From Rhodobacterales bacterium HKCCA1288 (lineage in GTDB: Bacteria > Pseudomonadota > Alphaproteobacteria > Rhodobacterales > Rhodobacteraceae), in contig CP065161.1 of assembly GCA_015693905.1 (NCBI GenBank), positions 248,001-312,000 on the forward strand: a stretch of DNA of 64,000 nucleotides, written 5' to 3'. The first letter of the stretch is position 1, and each line of letters opens with the position of its first letter. Under the pieces are notes generated by a model. The model was not told where the DNA came from and ran no database searches. It worked only from the letters and a program-made list of their open reading frames with translations. Positions 48,350 through 57,759 of the stretch are shown here, piece after piece. Made by a program: the position numbers and the translations under genes.

Positions 48350-49113
48350 ATGATAAGTTCCTTAAAATCGGCGTGCCGATCCTGTTCATCGCGGCTGTGA
48401 TTGCCATCTGGGAATGGTTGGTCTGGTTCTATCAACTGCCCAATTATCGCATGGCCTCACCTTCGGATTTGATCCCAAAATTTTGGCAATTCCGCGAATT
48501 ATTCGTTGTGGCCTCGTGGGAAACGCTTTGGCGCACAGTGGTGGGTTTGGCCTTGGCGGTGGTGTTTGGCACAGGGTTGGGGATGATCATGGGCTTTTCG
48601 CGCATCGCGCGCGAGGGGTTATACCCGCTCTTGGTTGGCTTCAACGCGATCCCCAAGGCGACAGTGGTGCCGATTGTGGCGCTGATCTTCGTGGGTCAGC
48701 ATGATTTCAACACCGTGCTTATCGCCTTTATGATCTCGTTTTTCCCGATTGCAGTCTCTGTCTCAATCGGATTGTCCACGCTAGAACCTGAATATCGCGA
48801 TATTTTGCGCGCACTTGGTGCCTCGAAATTCACGATTTTCTGGAAAATTGCGTTGCCCAAAACCCTGCCCGAATTTTTCGGGGCGTTGAAGGTTGCTGTC
48901 ACCTTGGCCTTTATTGGCACAAATTTGATGGAAATCGTCAGCCCGCATGGTCGCGGCCTTGGGGCGTTGTTCGATTCAGGGCGGATTAGCGCAGATTATC
49001 CATTGATGTTTGCGGTGCTGTTCATGTTGGCCGCCCTTGGCATCTTGCTGTTCTATGTGGTTGTGGCGCTTGAGCGTATCTTTGCAGGATGGGCAGAGCG
49101 CGCGCCAAATTGA
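48346..49113 (+). CDS. ABC transporter permease (BPD type)
   Basis: The 255-residue protein has six to seven membrane helices. Its cytoplasmic EAA-type loop reads YRDILRALGASKFTIFWKIA followed by LPKTLPEFFGALK, as in SsuC/TauC-type permeases. It completes the three-gene importer with the NMT1-like binding protein and the ATPase. A strong terminator follows 13 bases after its stop. Confidence 0.92.
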   Translation: MNDKFLKIGVPILFIAAVIAIWEWLVWFYQLPNYRMASPSDLIPKFWQFRELFVVASWETLWRTVVGLALAVVFGTGLGMIMGFSRIAREGLYPLLVGFNAIPKATVVPIVALIFVGQHDFNTVLIAFMISFFPIAVSVSIGLSTLEPEYRDILRALGASKFTIFWKIALPKTLPEFFGALKVAVTLAFIGTNLMEIVSPHGRGLGALFDSGRISADYPLMFAVLFMLAALGILLFYVVVALERIFAGWAERAPN

Positions 49114-49126
49114 CCCGAGTGATTTG

Positions 49127-49157
49127 GCCCCCGCAGGCACGCGCCGCGGGGGCTTTT
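49127..49157 (+). terminator. Rho-independent terminator of the importer operon
   Basis: GCCCCCGC (49127-49134) pairs with GCGGGGGC (49146-49153), followed by TTTT. It lies 13 bases after the permease stop and separates the importer from the urease operon. Confidence 0.8.
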
Positions 49158-49193
49158 CATTTCGCGCTATTTTTGGGCGCAGATCAAAATTTC

Positions 49194-49208
49194 GATTAAA
49201 ATTTAATC
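49194..49208 (+). promoter_or_regulatory. AT-rich palindrome in the urease promoter region
   Basis: GATTAAA-A-TTTAATC is a perfect inverted repeat 105 bases before ureD. It may be an operator or part of an AT-rich promoter; no known consensus matches it. Confidence 0.35.
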
Positions 49209-49313
49209 AATCATCCGCGGGGGCCGATTGGGGCCAAGCGCGCCTCTTTTCCTTGCTGCCCGAGAGGGAAATCGTGGGTCAGACGTGCAATCCACCATCA
49301 AGGCCGCCTCCGC

Positions 49314-50126
49314 GTGACTGAAACTTTGCCCATATCGCCACCATGCGCCCCCCCGCGTGCAAAGGGGGCTTTGCGTGTGGCTTTGGGGCCCTCGGGGCGA
49401 TTACAGGATTTTCGGGCCGAAGGATCATTGCGCGCGCTGTTTCCGCGCCGCGAAGGCACCGTTGAGGCGGTGATGATCAACACTGCTGGCGGCATCACAG
49501 GCGGGGATCGCTTCGCCATTGTGGGCGATGTGGCGGGCGGGCATCTGACGTTGACCACGCAATCGGCCGAACGCATCTATCGCGCCGCAACGGGCCGTGG
49601 TCAGGTCAGCACGCAGTTAACCATTGCAGCAGGGGCTGCGCTGTCATGGCTGCCGCAGGAGGTGATCTTGTTTGATGGCGGCGCGCTGCGGCGGCGCCTC
49701 TGCGTGGAGATGGCCGAAGACGCGTATCTATTGGCCGCAGAAAGCGTTATCCTTGGGCGCGCTGCGATGGGCGAGGTGGTGCGACAGGGCTATCTGCAAG
49801 ATCACATCAGCATCACCCGCGCAGGGCGTCCCCTCTATCGCGATGCGCTGCGGATGGAGGGTGATCTTCACGCCCATCTTGCGCGTGCCGCCATCGGGCA
49901 GGGGGCTGCGGGATTTGCCACGGTGATATGTGCCGCGCCTGGTGCCTGCGCCAAGCTTGAGATGATCCGCACCCTGTTGCCCCAAACCGCTGCCGTATCA
50001 GCCCCGCAAGCGGATTTATTGCTGCTGCGCATTCTAGCCGAAGATGGGTTTGGCCTGCGCCGCACTTTGGTGCCCGTTTTGCGCGCCTTATCCCCCCATG
50101 ATCTTCCCCGTTCTTGGAGCCTGTAA
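49314..50126 (+). CDS. ureD: Urease accessory protein UreD
   Basis: UreD is the platform on which UreF and UreG load nickel into apo-urease. The 270-residue protein has the family blocks RLQDFRAEGSLRALFPRREG, VMINTAGGITGGDRFAI, TLTTQSAERIYRA and LPQEVILFDGGALRR. The start is GTG 49314; no better ATG lies upstream. It opens the operon ureD-A-(small gene)-B-C-E-F-G, all on the plus strand with short gaps or overlaps. Confidence 0.94.
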   Translation: MTETLPISPPCAPPRAKGALRVALGPSGRLQDFRAEGSLRALFPRREGTVEAVMINTAGGITGGDRFAIVGDVAGGHLTLTTQSAERIYRAATGRGQVSTQLTIAAGAALSWLPQEVILFDGGALRRRLCVEMAEDAYLLAAESVILGRAAMGEVVRQGYLQDHISITRAGRPLYRDALRMEGDLHAHLARAAIGQGAAGFATVICAAPGACAKLEMIRTLLPQTAAVSAPQADLLLLRILAEDGFGLRRTLVPVLRALSPHDLPRSWSL

Positions 50127-50129
50127 GAG

Positions 50130-50432
50130 ATGAACCTCACCCCCCGTGAAAAAGATAAACTGCTAATCTCGATGGCCGCTGAGGTGGCCCGCCGCCGCCT
50201 TGCGCGGGGGGTGAAGCTGAACCATCCCGAGGCAATCGCGCTGATCACCGATGCGGTGGTCGAAGGGGCCCGTGATGGCCGCAGTGTGGCGGATTTGATG
50301 CAGGCAGGGGGCCATGTCATCACGCGCGATCAATGTATGGAAGGCGTGCCTGAGATGATCCACGAGGTGCAGGTCGAGGCCACATTTCCCGATGGCACAA
50401 AATTGGTCACTGTCCATAACCCTATTCGTTGA
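50130..50432 (+). CDS. ureA: Urease gamma subunit
   Basis: The 100-residue subunit is a textbook Ure[54 protein letters not shown] and [11 protein letters not shown] at its end. It assembles with UreB and UreC into the structural enzyme. Confidence 0.97.
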   Translation: MNLTPREKDKLLISMAAEVARRRLARGVKLNHPEAIALITDAVVEGARDGRSVADLMQAGGHVITRDQCMEGVPEMIHEVQVEATFPDGTKLVTVHNPIR

Positions 50433-50450
50433 AGATAAAGGAATAAATTC

Positions 50451-50618
50451 ATGAAAACTATGATCCTTTCTGCCCTGTCCCTCATGCTTGCTAGCCCTGC
50501 AATTGCGCATGAGGGTCTGCATCTTCACCCGCATGGGGTCGAACCTTGGGCCGTGGCGCTTGGCGCTCTTGGCGCAATTGGATTGGCTGTTTTGATCATT
50601 GCGGAGCAGCGGAAATGA
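50451..50618 (+). CDS. Small histidine-rich membrane/periplasmic protein in the urease operon
   Basis: The 55-residue frame lies between ureA and ureB. It has a signal-like N-terminus ([19 protein letters not shown]), a mature start [10 protein letters not shown] with four histidines within nine residues (20, 24, 26, 28), one membrane helix at about 33-51, and a basic tail EQRK. AAAGGA precedes ATG 50451 and its TGA overlaps the ureB start in ATGA, so the two are translationally coupled. The periplasmic His cluster suggests nickel or other metal contact; this is inference. I do not recognise a named family. Confidence 0.75.
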   Translation: MKTMILSALSLMLASPAIAHEGLHLHPHGVEPWAVALGALGAIGLAVLIIAEQRK

Positions 50619-50920
50619 TCCCGGGCGAGTTGTTTGTTGTAGAAGGGGATTTGACCCTGAATGCGGGTGCCGCGGCGATGACTGTCATGGTTGCCAATAC
50701 GGGCGACAGGCCTGTGCAAGTGGGCAGCCATTATCATTTCGCTGAAACCAACCCCGCGCTAGAGTTTGACCGCAAGGCCGCCCGTGGGATGCGCCTTGAT
50801 ATTGCCTCAGGCACATCGGTGCGGTTCGAGCCTGGTCAGCGCCGCGAGGTCACTCTGATCCCGATTTCTGGGGCGCGGCGGGTCTTTGGCTTTAACGCCG
50901 CAATCATGGGGGATTTGTGA
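50615..50920 (+). CDS. ureB: Urease beta subunit
   Basis: The 101-residue subunit starts [18 protein letters not shown] and has [19 protein letters not shown] and [24 protein letters not shown], all family-typical. ATG 50615 overlaps the stop of the small His-rich gene. Its own stop overlaps the first base of the ureC start (TGATG). Confidence 0.96.
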   Translation: MIPGELFVVEGDLTLNAGAAAMTVMVANTGDRPVQVGSHYHFAETNPALEFDRKAARGMRLDIASGTSVRFEPGQRREVTLIPISGARRVFGFNAAIMGDL

Positions 50921-52632
50921 TGCCTGCCTCAATTTCGCGCCGCGATCATGCAGGGATGTTTGGGCCGACCACAGGCGACCGACTGCGCCTTGCCGATACA
51001 GATTTGATCATCGAGGTCGAGCGTGATCTCACAGGCCCCCATGGGGAGGAGGTCAAGTTTGGCGGCGGCAAGGTGATCCGCGATGGTATGGGCCAATCGC
51101 AACTGACCCGCGCTGAAGGGGTGATGGACACAGTCATCACCAACGCGTTGGTGGTGGATTACACAGGGATTTATAAAGCGGATATTGGCCTGAAGGATGG
51201 GCGCATCGCCGCCATCGGCAAGGCGGGCAATCCCGACACGCAGCCCAAGATCACCATCCCCATCGGCGCAGGCACCGAGATCATCGCGGGCGAGGGGCGT
51301 ATCCTGACCGCAGGCGGGTTTGACAGCCATATCCATTACATCTGCCCGCAGCAGATCGAAGATGCGCTGCATTCGGGCCTGACCACGATGTTGGGCGGGG
51401 GCACGGGGCCTGCGCATGGCACGCTTGCCACCACCTGCACGCCTGGGCCGTGGCATTTGGGGCGGATGTTGCAGGCGGCGGATGCCTTTCCGATGAACCT
51501 TGCCTTCGCGGGCAAGGGCAATGCCAGCCTGCCCGCCGCCCTTGAGGAACAGATTATGGGCGGGGCTTGCGCGCTGAAACTGCACGAAGATTGGGGCACA
51601 ACGCCTGCTGCAATCGATTGCTGCCTCAGCGTGGCCGATGCGATGGATGTGCAGGTGATGATCCATACCGACACGCTCAACGAGTCGGGTTTTGTCGAAC
51701 ATACGATCAAGGCGCTGAAAGGCCGCACGATCCATGCCTTCCACACCGAAGGGGCGGGGGGCGGTCATGCGCCTGACATCATCAAAATCTGCGGCGAGGC
51801 ACATGTGATCCCGTCCTCAACCAACCCAACACGGCCCTTCACCGTGAACACGGTCGAGGAACATCTCGATATGTTGATGGTCTGCCACCATCTGGACAAA
51901 TCCATCCCCGAAGATATCGCCTTCGCCGAAAGCCGCATTCGCCGCGAAACCATCGCCGCCGAAGATATCCTGCACGATATGGGCGCGTTTTCGATCATTG
52001 CGTCTGACAGTCAGGCGATGGGGCGGGTGGGTGAAGTGATCATCCGCACATGGCAAACGGCGGATAAGATGCGCAAACAACGCGGCCGCCTGCCCGAGGA
52101 GACGGGCGAGAATGACAATTTCCGCGTCCGCCGCTATGTCGCGAAATACACGATCAACCCCGCCATTGCGCATGGAATTTCGCATGAGATTGGCTCGATT
52201 GAGGTTGGCAAGCGCGCCGATCTGGTGCTGTGGTCACCTGCCTTTTTCGGGGTCAAGCCTGAGATGGTCTTGATCGGCGGCACGATTGCCATGGCGCAAA
52301 TGGGTGATCCCAATGCCTCAATCCCAACCCCGCAGCCCGTCTATTCGCGGCCCATGTGGGGGGCTTATGGGCGTTCGGTGGAACGCGGATCGGTCAGTTT
52401 CGTATCCGAGGCCGCGCAATCGCGCGACATCAAATCCGCGCTTGGCCTCGCCAAAGCGACCCTTGCGGTGCGCAACACACGCGCCATCGGCAAGGCAGAT
52501 ATGAAGCTGAACACCGCCACCCCACAGGTCGAGGTGAACCCTGAAACCTATGAGGTGCGCGCAGATGGGGAATTGCTGATCTGCGAACCTGCCGAGGTGC
52601 TGCCAATGGCGCAGCGCTATTTCCTATTCTGA
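50920..52632 (+). CDS. ureC: Urease alpha (catalytic) subunit
   Basis: The 570-residue subunit holds the dinuclear nickel site: the His pair in [12 protein letters not shown], carbamylated Lys220 in [13 protein letters not shown], further ligands in [12 protein letters not shown] and [16 protein letters not shown], and the flap Cys-His in [13 protein letters not shown]. The final Asp ligand is in [11 protein letters not shown]. All catalytic residues I can check are intact. GTG 50917 is an alternative start. Confidence 0.97.
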   Translation: MPASISRRDHAGMFGPTTGDRLRLADTDLIIEVERDLTGPHGEEVKFGGGKVIRDGMGQSQLTRAEGVMDTVITNALVVDYTGIYKADIGLKDGRIAAIGKAGNPDTQPKITIPIGAGTEIIAGEGRILTAGGFDSHIHYICPQQIEDALHSGLTTMLGGGTGPAHGTLATTCTPGPWHLGRMLQAADAFPMNLAFAGKGNASLPAALEEQIMGGACALKLHEDWGTTPAAIDCCLSVADAMDVQVMIHTDTLNESGFVEHTIKALKGRTIHAFHTEGAGGGHAPDIIKICGEAHVIPSSTNPTRPFTVNTVEEHLDMLMVCHHLDKSIPEDIAFAESRIRRETIAAEDILHDMGAFSIIASDSQAMGRVGEVIIRTWQTADKMRKQRGRLPEETGENDNFRVRRYVAKYTINPAIAHGISHEIGSIEVGKRADLVLWSPAFFGVKPEMVLIGGTIAMAQMGDPNASIPTPQPVYSRPMWGAYGRSVERGSVSFVSEAAQSRDIKSALGLAKATLAVRNTRAIGKADMKLNTATPQVEVNPETYEVRADGELLICEPAEVLPMAQRYFLF

Positions 52633-52646
52633 AAAAGGGGGGAAGG

Positions 52647-53135
52647 ATGACTGATCTACCCTTGTGCCATGAGGTGATGCGCGGGCCTGTCACGGGCGTG
52701 GCCCTTTCTTTTGACACGATCACGCTGGATTACGAGGCGCGGTTCTTACGCCGCAAGCGCCTTATCAGCGATGGTGGGCGGGCGTTTTTATTGGATTTGG
52801 CGCAGACCACATCGCTGGACGCGGGGGATGTTTTGGTGCTGACCGATGGTCGCCGCATTGCAGTGCGCGCCGCCCCTGAGGCGGTGTTGGTCATCCGTGG
52901 TGAAAACTTAGCGCGTCTCGCGTGGCACATTGGCAATCGCCACACCCCTTGCGAGATTGGACAGGGCTGTCTGATCATCCGCCGCGATCCCGTAATCGCG
53001 CATATGTTGGGGCAACTTGGGGCGGATTTGGTGGAAGAAACCCGCCCCTTCACCCCCGAGGGCGGGGCCTACGGCCATGGGCGCACCCATGCCCATGAAC
53101 ATGGCGCAAGCGCGCATATGCCCCATGCGCATTGA
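52647..53135 (+). CDS. ureE: Urease nickel chaperone UreE
   Basis: The 162-residue metallochaperone has an N-terminal peptide-binding domain (YEARFLRRKRLISDGGRAFLL). The metal-binding domain contains LAWHIGNRHTPCEI with the conserved interface His. The C-terminal tail is histidine-rich ([20 protein letters not shown]) for nickel storage. Its end overlaps the ureF start by 11 bases. Confidence 0.94.
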   Translation: MTDLPLCHEVMRGPVTGVALSFDTITLDYEARFLRRKRLISDGGRAFLLDLAQTTSLDAGDVLVLTDGRRIAVRAAPEAVLVIRGENLARLAWHIGNRHTPCEIGQGCLIIRRDPVIAHMLGQLGADLVEETRPFTPEGGAYGHGRTHAHEHGASAHMPHAH

Positions 53136-53775
53136 TGCCGATTATATCACACTGGCGCAGTGGGTTTCGCCTGCCTTCCCTGTGGGGGGCTTTGCCTTTA
53201 GTCATGGGATTGAGGCCGCCATTCAAGACGGGCTAATCACATCTGCCGATGATCTTGAGGATTGGTTATGTGACCTGCTGCATCATGGCACGGGGCGCAA
53301 TGATGCGATTTGGATCGGGCTTGGCGCCAAAGCCGAGGGGCATGGCGCCTTGATCGCACTCCAAGATGAGGCCCGCGCATGGCAGTTTGCGGCCCCCCGT
53401 CTGCGCGAGGCGCAAAATATGGGGGCCAGTTTCAGCGCCTTGATGCGCGATGTTTGGGGGCAGGAGGGCCTGCCTGATCTGTTTGTGCCAATCGCGCTAG
53501 GCTTTGTGGCCGCACAGCGCGGGATTGCGCCCGCCGATGCGGCGGCCCTCTATCTTCAGGGGTTTTTCGCAAATCTTGTCGCTGCGGCGCAACGCTTGAT
53601 GCCCTTGGGGCAGGTGGCGGCACAAGGGATATTGGCGCGGCTTTCGCCCCAGATTACCGCCCTTGCCCCGATTGCTGAAACCGCAAGTTTGGATGATTTG
53701 CACAGCACCGCCTTTCTTTCTGACATTGCCGCCGCACACCACGGGTTGGCCCCTGCGAGGATGTTTCAATCATGA
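53125..53775 (+). CDS. ureF: Urease accessory protein UreF
   Basis: The 216-residue helical protein has [41 protein letters not shown] and [19 protein letters not shown]-type segments of UreF. UreF bridges UreD and UreG during activation. I choose ATG 53125 ([10 protein letters not shown]), inside the ureE end in another frame; longer in-frame starts only translate the ureE His tail out of frame. Confidence 0.92.
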   Translation: MRIDADYITLAQWVSPAFPVGGFAFSHGIEAAIQDGLITSADDLEDWLCDLLHHGTGRNDAIWIGLGAKAEGHGALIALQDEARAWQFAAPRLREAQNMGASFSALMRDVWGQEGLPDLFVPIALGFVAAQRGIAPADAAALYLQGFFANLVAAAQRLMPLGQVAAQGILARLSPQITALAPIAETASLDDLHSTAFLSDIAAAHHGLAPARMFQS

Positions 53776-54416
53776 CCAATCTTTCCCCAAATGGCCCGCT
53801 TCGAATTGGGATCGGTGGCCCTGTTGGCGCGGGTAAAACCACGCTGACCGCAAGGCTCGCCGCGCGTCTGAAAAACCAGTTTTCCATTGGTGTCATCACC
53901 AATGATATTTACACCCAAGAGGATGCAGAGGCGCTGATGCGGATGCAGATCCTGCCCCTTGATCGGATCATTGGGGTTGAGACAGGGGGCTGCCCCCATA
54001 CGGCCATCCGCGAGGATGCCAGCATCAATTTGGCCGCGATTGCGCAAATGCAGGCGCGCCACCCTGACCTTGAAATCGTGTTGATCGAAAGTGGCGGCGA
54101 TAACCTATCGGCGACATTCAGCCCTGAATTGGCGGATTTGACGATTTATGTGATTGATACGGCATCGGGCGAGGATATTCCGCGCAAAGGCGGGCCTGCA
54201 CTGACACGCTCGGATATCTTGGTGATCAACAAAACTGATCTCGCGCCTTATGTCGGGGCGCGGCTTGAGGTGATGGAGGCTGACGCCACCCGCGCACGCG
54301 CAGGGCGGCCCTTCGTGATGGCGCAATTGCGCAATGAGCAGGGCGTAGAGAAAATCGTTGATCTGATCCTTGAGATGGGCGGCTTGCCTAAGGTGCAGTC
54401 TGCAAAAATTGCCTAA
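53772..54416 (+). CDS. ureG: Urease accessory GTPase UreG
   Basis: The 214-residue SIMIBI-class GTPase powers nickel insertion. It has the P-loop [11 protein letters not shown] at residues 15-25, the metal-binding Cys-Pro-His in [30 protein letters not shown], and the guanine-specificity motif [12 protein letters not shown]. It is the last gene of the urease operon and overlaps ureF by four bases. Confidence 0.97.
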   Translation: MTNLSPNGPLRIGIGGPVGAGKTTLTARLAARLKNQFSIGVITNDIYTQEDAEALMRMQILPLDRIIGVETGGCPHTAIREDASINLAAIAQMQARHPDLEIVLIESGGDNLSATFSPELADLTIYVIDTASGEDIPRKGGPALTRSDILVINKTDLAPYVGARLEVMEADATRARAGRPFVMAQLRNEQGVEKIVDLILEMGGLPKVQSAKIA

Positions 54417-54528
54417 TAGAGTGCTGTGATTGTCAAAGAAACCCGAAAACTGCCTTCGTGCTTTTTGGGTGCGACAGCGCCGCAACAAGCGCCTATCATA
54501 GTCTCAGTTTTCAATGTGAGTTGCCTTT

Positions 54529-55344
54529 ATGAGCCCCAAATATTTCGCCCCCACAGGCGGCCATCCCCCGCAGGAACAGCTTTTGACAGATCGTGCGGTC
54601 TTTACCGAGGCCTATGCCGTGATCCCACGCGGCACGATGCGCGATATTACCACCAGTTTCCTGCCCTTTTGGGAGAAAACCCGCCTTTGGGTGATTGCGC
54701 GGCCCCTGTCGGGCTTTGCTGAAACCTTTTCGCATTACATCATGGAAGTCGCGCCCGAAGGTGGCAGCGCGCGCCCTGAAACCGATGAGGAGGCCGAAGC
54801 GGTTCTTTTTGTGGTGGAGGGCGAAGCAAGCCTGACAGTGGATGGTCAAACCCATCTGTTGGAGGAGGGCGGTTACGCCTATTTGCCGCCTGCCCATGCA
54901 TGGGAATTATATAATCGTGGGCAGTCGCCTTTGCGGTTTCATTGGATCAGAAAGGCCTATCAAGAGGTTGAAGGTCTTGATCACCCTGATGTTCTAATCT
55001 TGAACGAGCGCGATATCGCGCCCACGCCAATGGCGGGCACAGAAGGGAAATGGGCCACCACGCGCTTTGTTGACCCGGCTGACCTGCGCCATGATATGCA
55101 TGTGACCATCGTGACATTTGAGCCTGGCGCGGTGATCCCGTTTCTGGAAACCCATGTGATGGAGCATGGTCTTTATGTGCTAGAGGGCAAGGCCGTCTAT
55201 CGCCTCAACACGGATTGGGTCGAGGTTGAGGCGGGCGATTATATGTGGCTGCGCGCCTTTTGCCCGCAAGCCTGCTATGCAGGGGGGCCGGGCAAGTTCC
55301 GTTATCTGCTCTACAAAGATGTGAACCGCCACATGCCCTTATGA
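54529..55344 (+). CDS. allE: (S)-ureidoglycine aminohydrolase (bicupin)
   Basis: The 271-residue bicupin releases ammonia from (S)-ureidoglycine to give ureidoglycolate. Each half has a cupin barrel: EAVLFVVEGEASLTVDGQTH and PPAHAWELYN in the first, ETHVMEHGLYVLEGKAVYRL and DYMWLRAFCPQACYAGG in the second. The metal-binding His/Glu set is visible in the second (THVMEHG, QACY region). The N-terminus YFAPTGGHPPQ is typical of YlbA/AllE proteins. It follows ureG by 112 bases and is convergent with allA. Confidence 0.9.
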   Translation: MSPKYFAPTGGHPPQEQLLTDRAVFTEAYAVIPRGTMRDITTSFLPFWEKTRLWVIARPLSGFAETFSHYIMEVAPEGGSARPETDEEAEAVLFVVEGEASLTVDGQTHLLEEGGYAYLPPAHAWELYNRGQSPLRFHWIRKAYQEVEGLDHPDVLILNERDIAPTPMAGTEGKWATTRFVDPADLRHDMHVTIVTFEPGAVIPFLETHVMEHGLYVLEGKAVYRLNTDWVEVEAGDYMWLRAFCPQACYAGGPGKFRYLLYKDVNRHMPL

Positions 55345-55821
55345 GGTGGCAATAATCACCTCATCAGGCAGCCAATATTCTTCTAAATTGGGGCCTTCGC
55401 CGATGCGGTCGATGACCGCGAAAAGACCAGGGTCATAAAGCGGCGTCAGCACCCCATGCCAGACGCCGCGATGAATATTGATCGCTTGCCCGGCCTCGGT
55501 CAGGAAGGCGCGGATGTTCTGCGGTGTCCCGTTTTGATCTTCGGCCACGACCACCAAAAACGGCTGGTGGCTCATCGGAACAAAGGCCTGAGATCCTTCA
55601 GAGTGCCGCTCGACCAGATCAAGCTTTAAGGGCAAATCGCGCTTTTCTGCGTGAAAGATACTGATCCCCGCACGCCCATCCGAAAAATCCATCCGCGCGC
55701 GGTCGTGGAAACGGCCACATAGGCCTTGATTGATGATTTTATCAGGCGTGCCTTTCGCCTCAAGCAGATCGCCAAACGGGGCGAAGGCATCGGCGCTCAT
55801 GGGTTCGATGATGATTTTCAT
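55339..55821 (-). CDS. allA: Ureidoglycolate lyase
   Basis: The 160-residue enzyme splits ureidoglycolate into urea and glyoxylate. It has AFAPFGDLLEAKG, the catalytic-site stretch GISIFHAEKRDLPLKLDLVE, VERHSEGSQAFVPM and NIHRGVWHGVLTPL, all conserved in AllA. It overlaps the upstream allantoinase gene by four bases and is therefore co-translated. Its 3' end overlaps that of allE on the opposite strand by six bases. Confidence 0.92.
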   Translation of the reverse strand: MKIIIEPMSADAFAPFGDLLEAKGTPDKIINQGLCGRFHDRARMDFSDGRAGISIFHAEKRDLPLKLDLVERHSEGSQAFVPMSHQPFLVVVAEDQNGTPQNIRAFLTEAGQAINIHRGVWHGVLTPLYDPGLFAVIDRIGEGPNLEEYWLPDEVIIATS

Positions 55822-57230
55822 TGTGCGAACCGATCTATCAGACGCAATTCTGCGATACGCTCGACCTGACGGCAGGCTTCGGTGAATTCCACATCGCGCG
55901 ATTGCGTCACCCGGCGCTTGAAGGCCTCCAAGATACTGGCCTTGGTGTTGTCGCGCACGGCGATAATAAAGGGAAATCCGAAGGCTTCGGTATAGCGGTC
56001 ATTCAAGGCGGTGAATTCGGCGCGTTCTGCATCTGTCAGGCTATCAAGCCCGACTGAGGCCTGCTCGGCGGTGGAGTCTGCCGTCAGACGCTTGGCCGCG
56101 GCCAGTTTCCCCGCCAGATCAGGGTGGGCTTGCAACACCCCAAGCTGTTCCGCCGCACTGGCGCTGCGAAAGGCGCGCGCAAGAACCGAATGAACCCCCG
56201 CCGCGCAATCATGTGCGGCACCAAGCTCCATCTCAAAGGCACGTTCAGCAATCCACGGGCTATGCTCAAACATGCCTCCAAATTCGGCGACAAATTCCTC
56301 CCGTGTCATTTGCGAGGGGGTCATGCGCGCGGTCACGGGGTGGGTCGCGGCCCAATGATCGGCAATCTCCGCGCGAGTAGCAAACCAAACGCCCTCATGT
56401 GCTTGGAAATGCGCAAGCGCGCGTTTCAGCGCCAGCGCACGGGCAGGGCGCCCTGCAAGGCGGCAATGCAGACCGATCGACATCATCTTGGGCGCGCCTG
56501 CCGCCCCTTCGGCGTAAAGCTGATCAAAGGTGTCGATCAAGCTGCGCTCAAATTGCGCGCCTTCGGTGAAACCTGCTTGGATTGCAAAGCGCATATCGTT
56601 GCAATCCATTGTATAGGGCACGATCAGTTGATCCTTGCCGCCCGCCTTGACCCAATAGGGCAGGTCATCGGCATAGCTGTCTGCGATATAGGCCAGATCC
56701 CCCTCTTGCGCGGCAAGATCCACAGTGTTCATGGAGCAGCGCCCCGTATACCACCCGCGTGGCGGGGTTCCGGTCACCTCGGTATGCAGGCGGATGGCCT
56801 CGCGGATTTGCGCGCGCTCCTCTTCGGGGGGCATATCTTTGTGTTCCACCCATTTCAGGCCGTGGCTGGCAATTTCCCAACCCGCCTTTTTCATCGCCGC
56901 CACCTGTTCGGGGCTGCGGGCAAGGGCCGTGGCCACACCATAAACTGTCACGGGTAGGTCGGACATCATGGAATAAAGCCGCCAAAACCCTGCACGCGCA
57001 CCATATTCGTAGATCGACTCCATATTCCAATGGCGCATCCCAACCCATGGTTGCGCGCCTGTGATCTCGGATAAAAAAGCCTCGGAGGCAGCATCGCCGT
57101 GCAGGATATTGTTTTCGCCACCTTCCTCGTAATTCAGCACGATCTGCACAGCGATTTTCGCGCCATTGGGCCAAGCGGCATGGGGCGCATCTGGCCCGTG
57201 GCCGCGTAAATCTCGGGGGTAGCGTGTCAT
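55818..57230 (-). CDS. Fused PuuE-type allantoinase and OHCU decarboxylase
   Basis: The 470-residue protein joins two steps of urate breakdown. Residues ~1-300 are a metal-independent, polysaccharide-deacetylase-fold allantoinase (PuuE): YPRDLRGHGPDAPHAAWPNG, NYEEGGENNILHGD, ASHGLKWVEHKDM and PRGWYTGRCSMNT. Residues ~305-465 are a 2-oxo-4-hydroxy-4-carboxy-5-ureidoimidazoline decarboxylase (UraD): FVAEFGGMFEHSPWIAERAF, LQAHPDLAGKLAAA with the catalytic His, and FGFPFIIAVRD. Fusions of this kind occur in other alphaproteobacteria. The start is ATG 57230. The gene is divergent from hiuH. Confidence 0.93.
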   Translation of the reverse strand: MTRYPRDLRGHGPDAPHAAWPNGAKIAVQIVLNYEEGGENNILHGDAASEAFLSEITGAQPWVGMRHWNMESIYEYGARAGFWRLYSMMSDLPVTVYGVATALARSPEQVAAMKKAGWEIASHGLKWVEHKDMPPEEERAQIREAIRLHTEVTGTPPRGWYTGRCSMNTVDLAAQEGDLAYIADSYADDLPYWVKAGGKDQLIVPYTMDCNDMRFAIQAGFTEGAQFERSLIDTFDQLYAEGAAGAPKMMSIGLHCRLAGRPARALALKRALAHFQAHEGVWFATRAEIADHWAATHPVTARMTPSQMTREEFVAEFGGMFEHSPWIAERAFEMELGAAHDCAAGVHSVLARAFRSASAAEQLGVLQAHPDLAGKLAAAKRLTADSTAEQASVGLDSLTDAERAEFTALNDRYTEAFGFPFIIAVRDNTKASILEAFKRRVTQSRDVEFTEACRQVERIAELRLIDRFAQ

Positions 57231-57405
57231 ATCAGCCTCGTTTGTTTTTCTATGGCATAATGCAGATAATCGCAGATGATTTTAAAAAAAATCTATAAGC
57301 ACTCTTTTGATCGCTCTGCACTGTATCAGGCGCATAATCTCGCCTATCATGGGCGCAAGTTTTGAGATTTTCTAGGGTTCATTTACAGGCAAAAGGACGC
57401 GCGCG

Positions 57406-57759
57406 ATGGCGGGATATTTGACCACCCATGTTTTGGATACGGCAACGGGCCGCCCTGCGGCAGGCATGAAAATTGATCTTTATCGCATCAGCGGTGCTGG
57501 GGCGGAGTTGATCAAAACTGTTGAAACCAACGCAGACGGGCGCACCGATGCGCAGATTTTGCCAAGCGCGGAATTTGCGCGCGGGGTTTATGAGCTCTGC
57601 TTTCACGCAGGCGCCTATCTTGACGCGCAAGGCGTGCCACCCGAAAGCCCCCGTTTCTTGGATATGATCCCGATCCGCTTTGGCATGTCAGAAGACACGC
57701 ATTACCACGTGCCGCTTTTGCTGTCGCCTTTTGGCTATTCCACCTATCGCGGCAGTTAA
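57406..57759 (+). CDS. 5-hydroxyisourate hydrolase (transthyretin-like)
   Basis: The 117-residue protein opens the first ring of 5-hydroxyisourate, the product of urate oxidation. It has the family start [20 protein letters not shown] with the catalytic His, then [14 protein letters not shown], and the C-terminal signature FGYSTYRGS that defines HIU hydrolases versus transthyretin. AAAAGGA precedes ATG 57406. Its end overlaps the LysR gene on the opposite strand by four bases. Confidence 0.95.
   Translation: MAGYLTTHVLDTATGRPAAGMKIDLYRISGAGAELIKTVETNADGRTDAQILPSAEFARGVYELCFHAGAYLDAQGVPPESPRFLDMIPIRFGMSEDTHYHVPLLLSPFGYSTYRGS

Noticed and set aside
54430-54490. A stem ACCCGAAAA / TTTTTGGGT between ureG and allE as a terminator
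   Set aside because: The stem is there, but no T-run follows it; the evidence is too weak to call a terminator.
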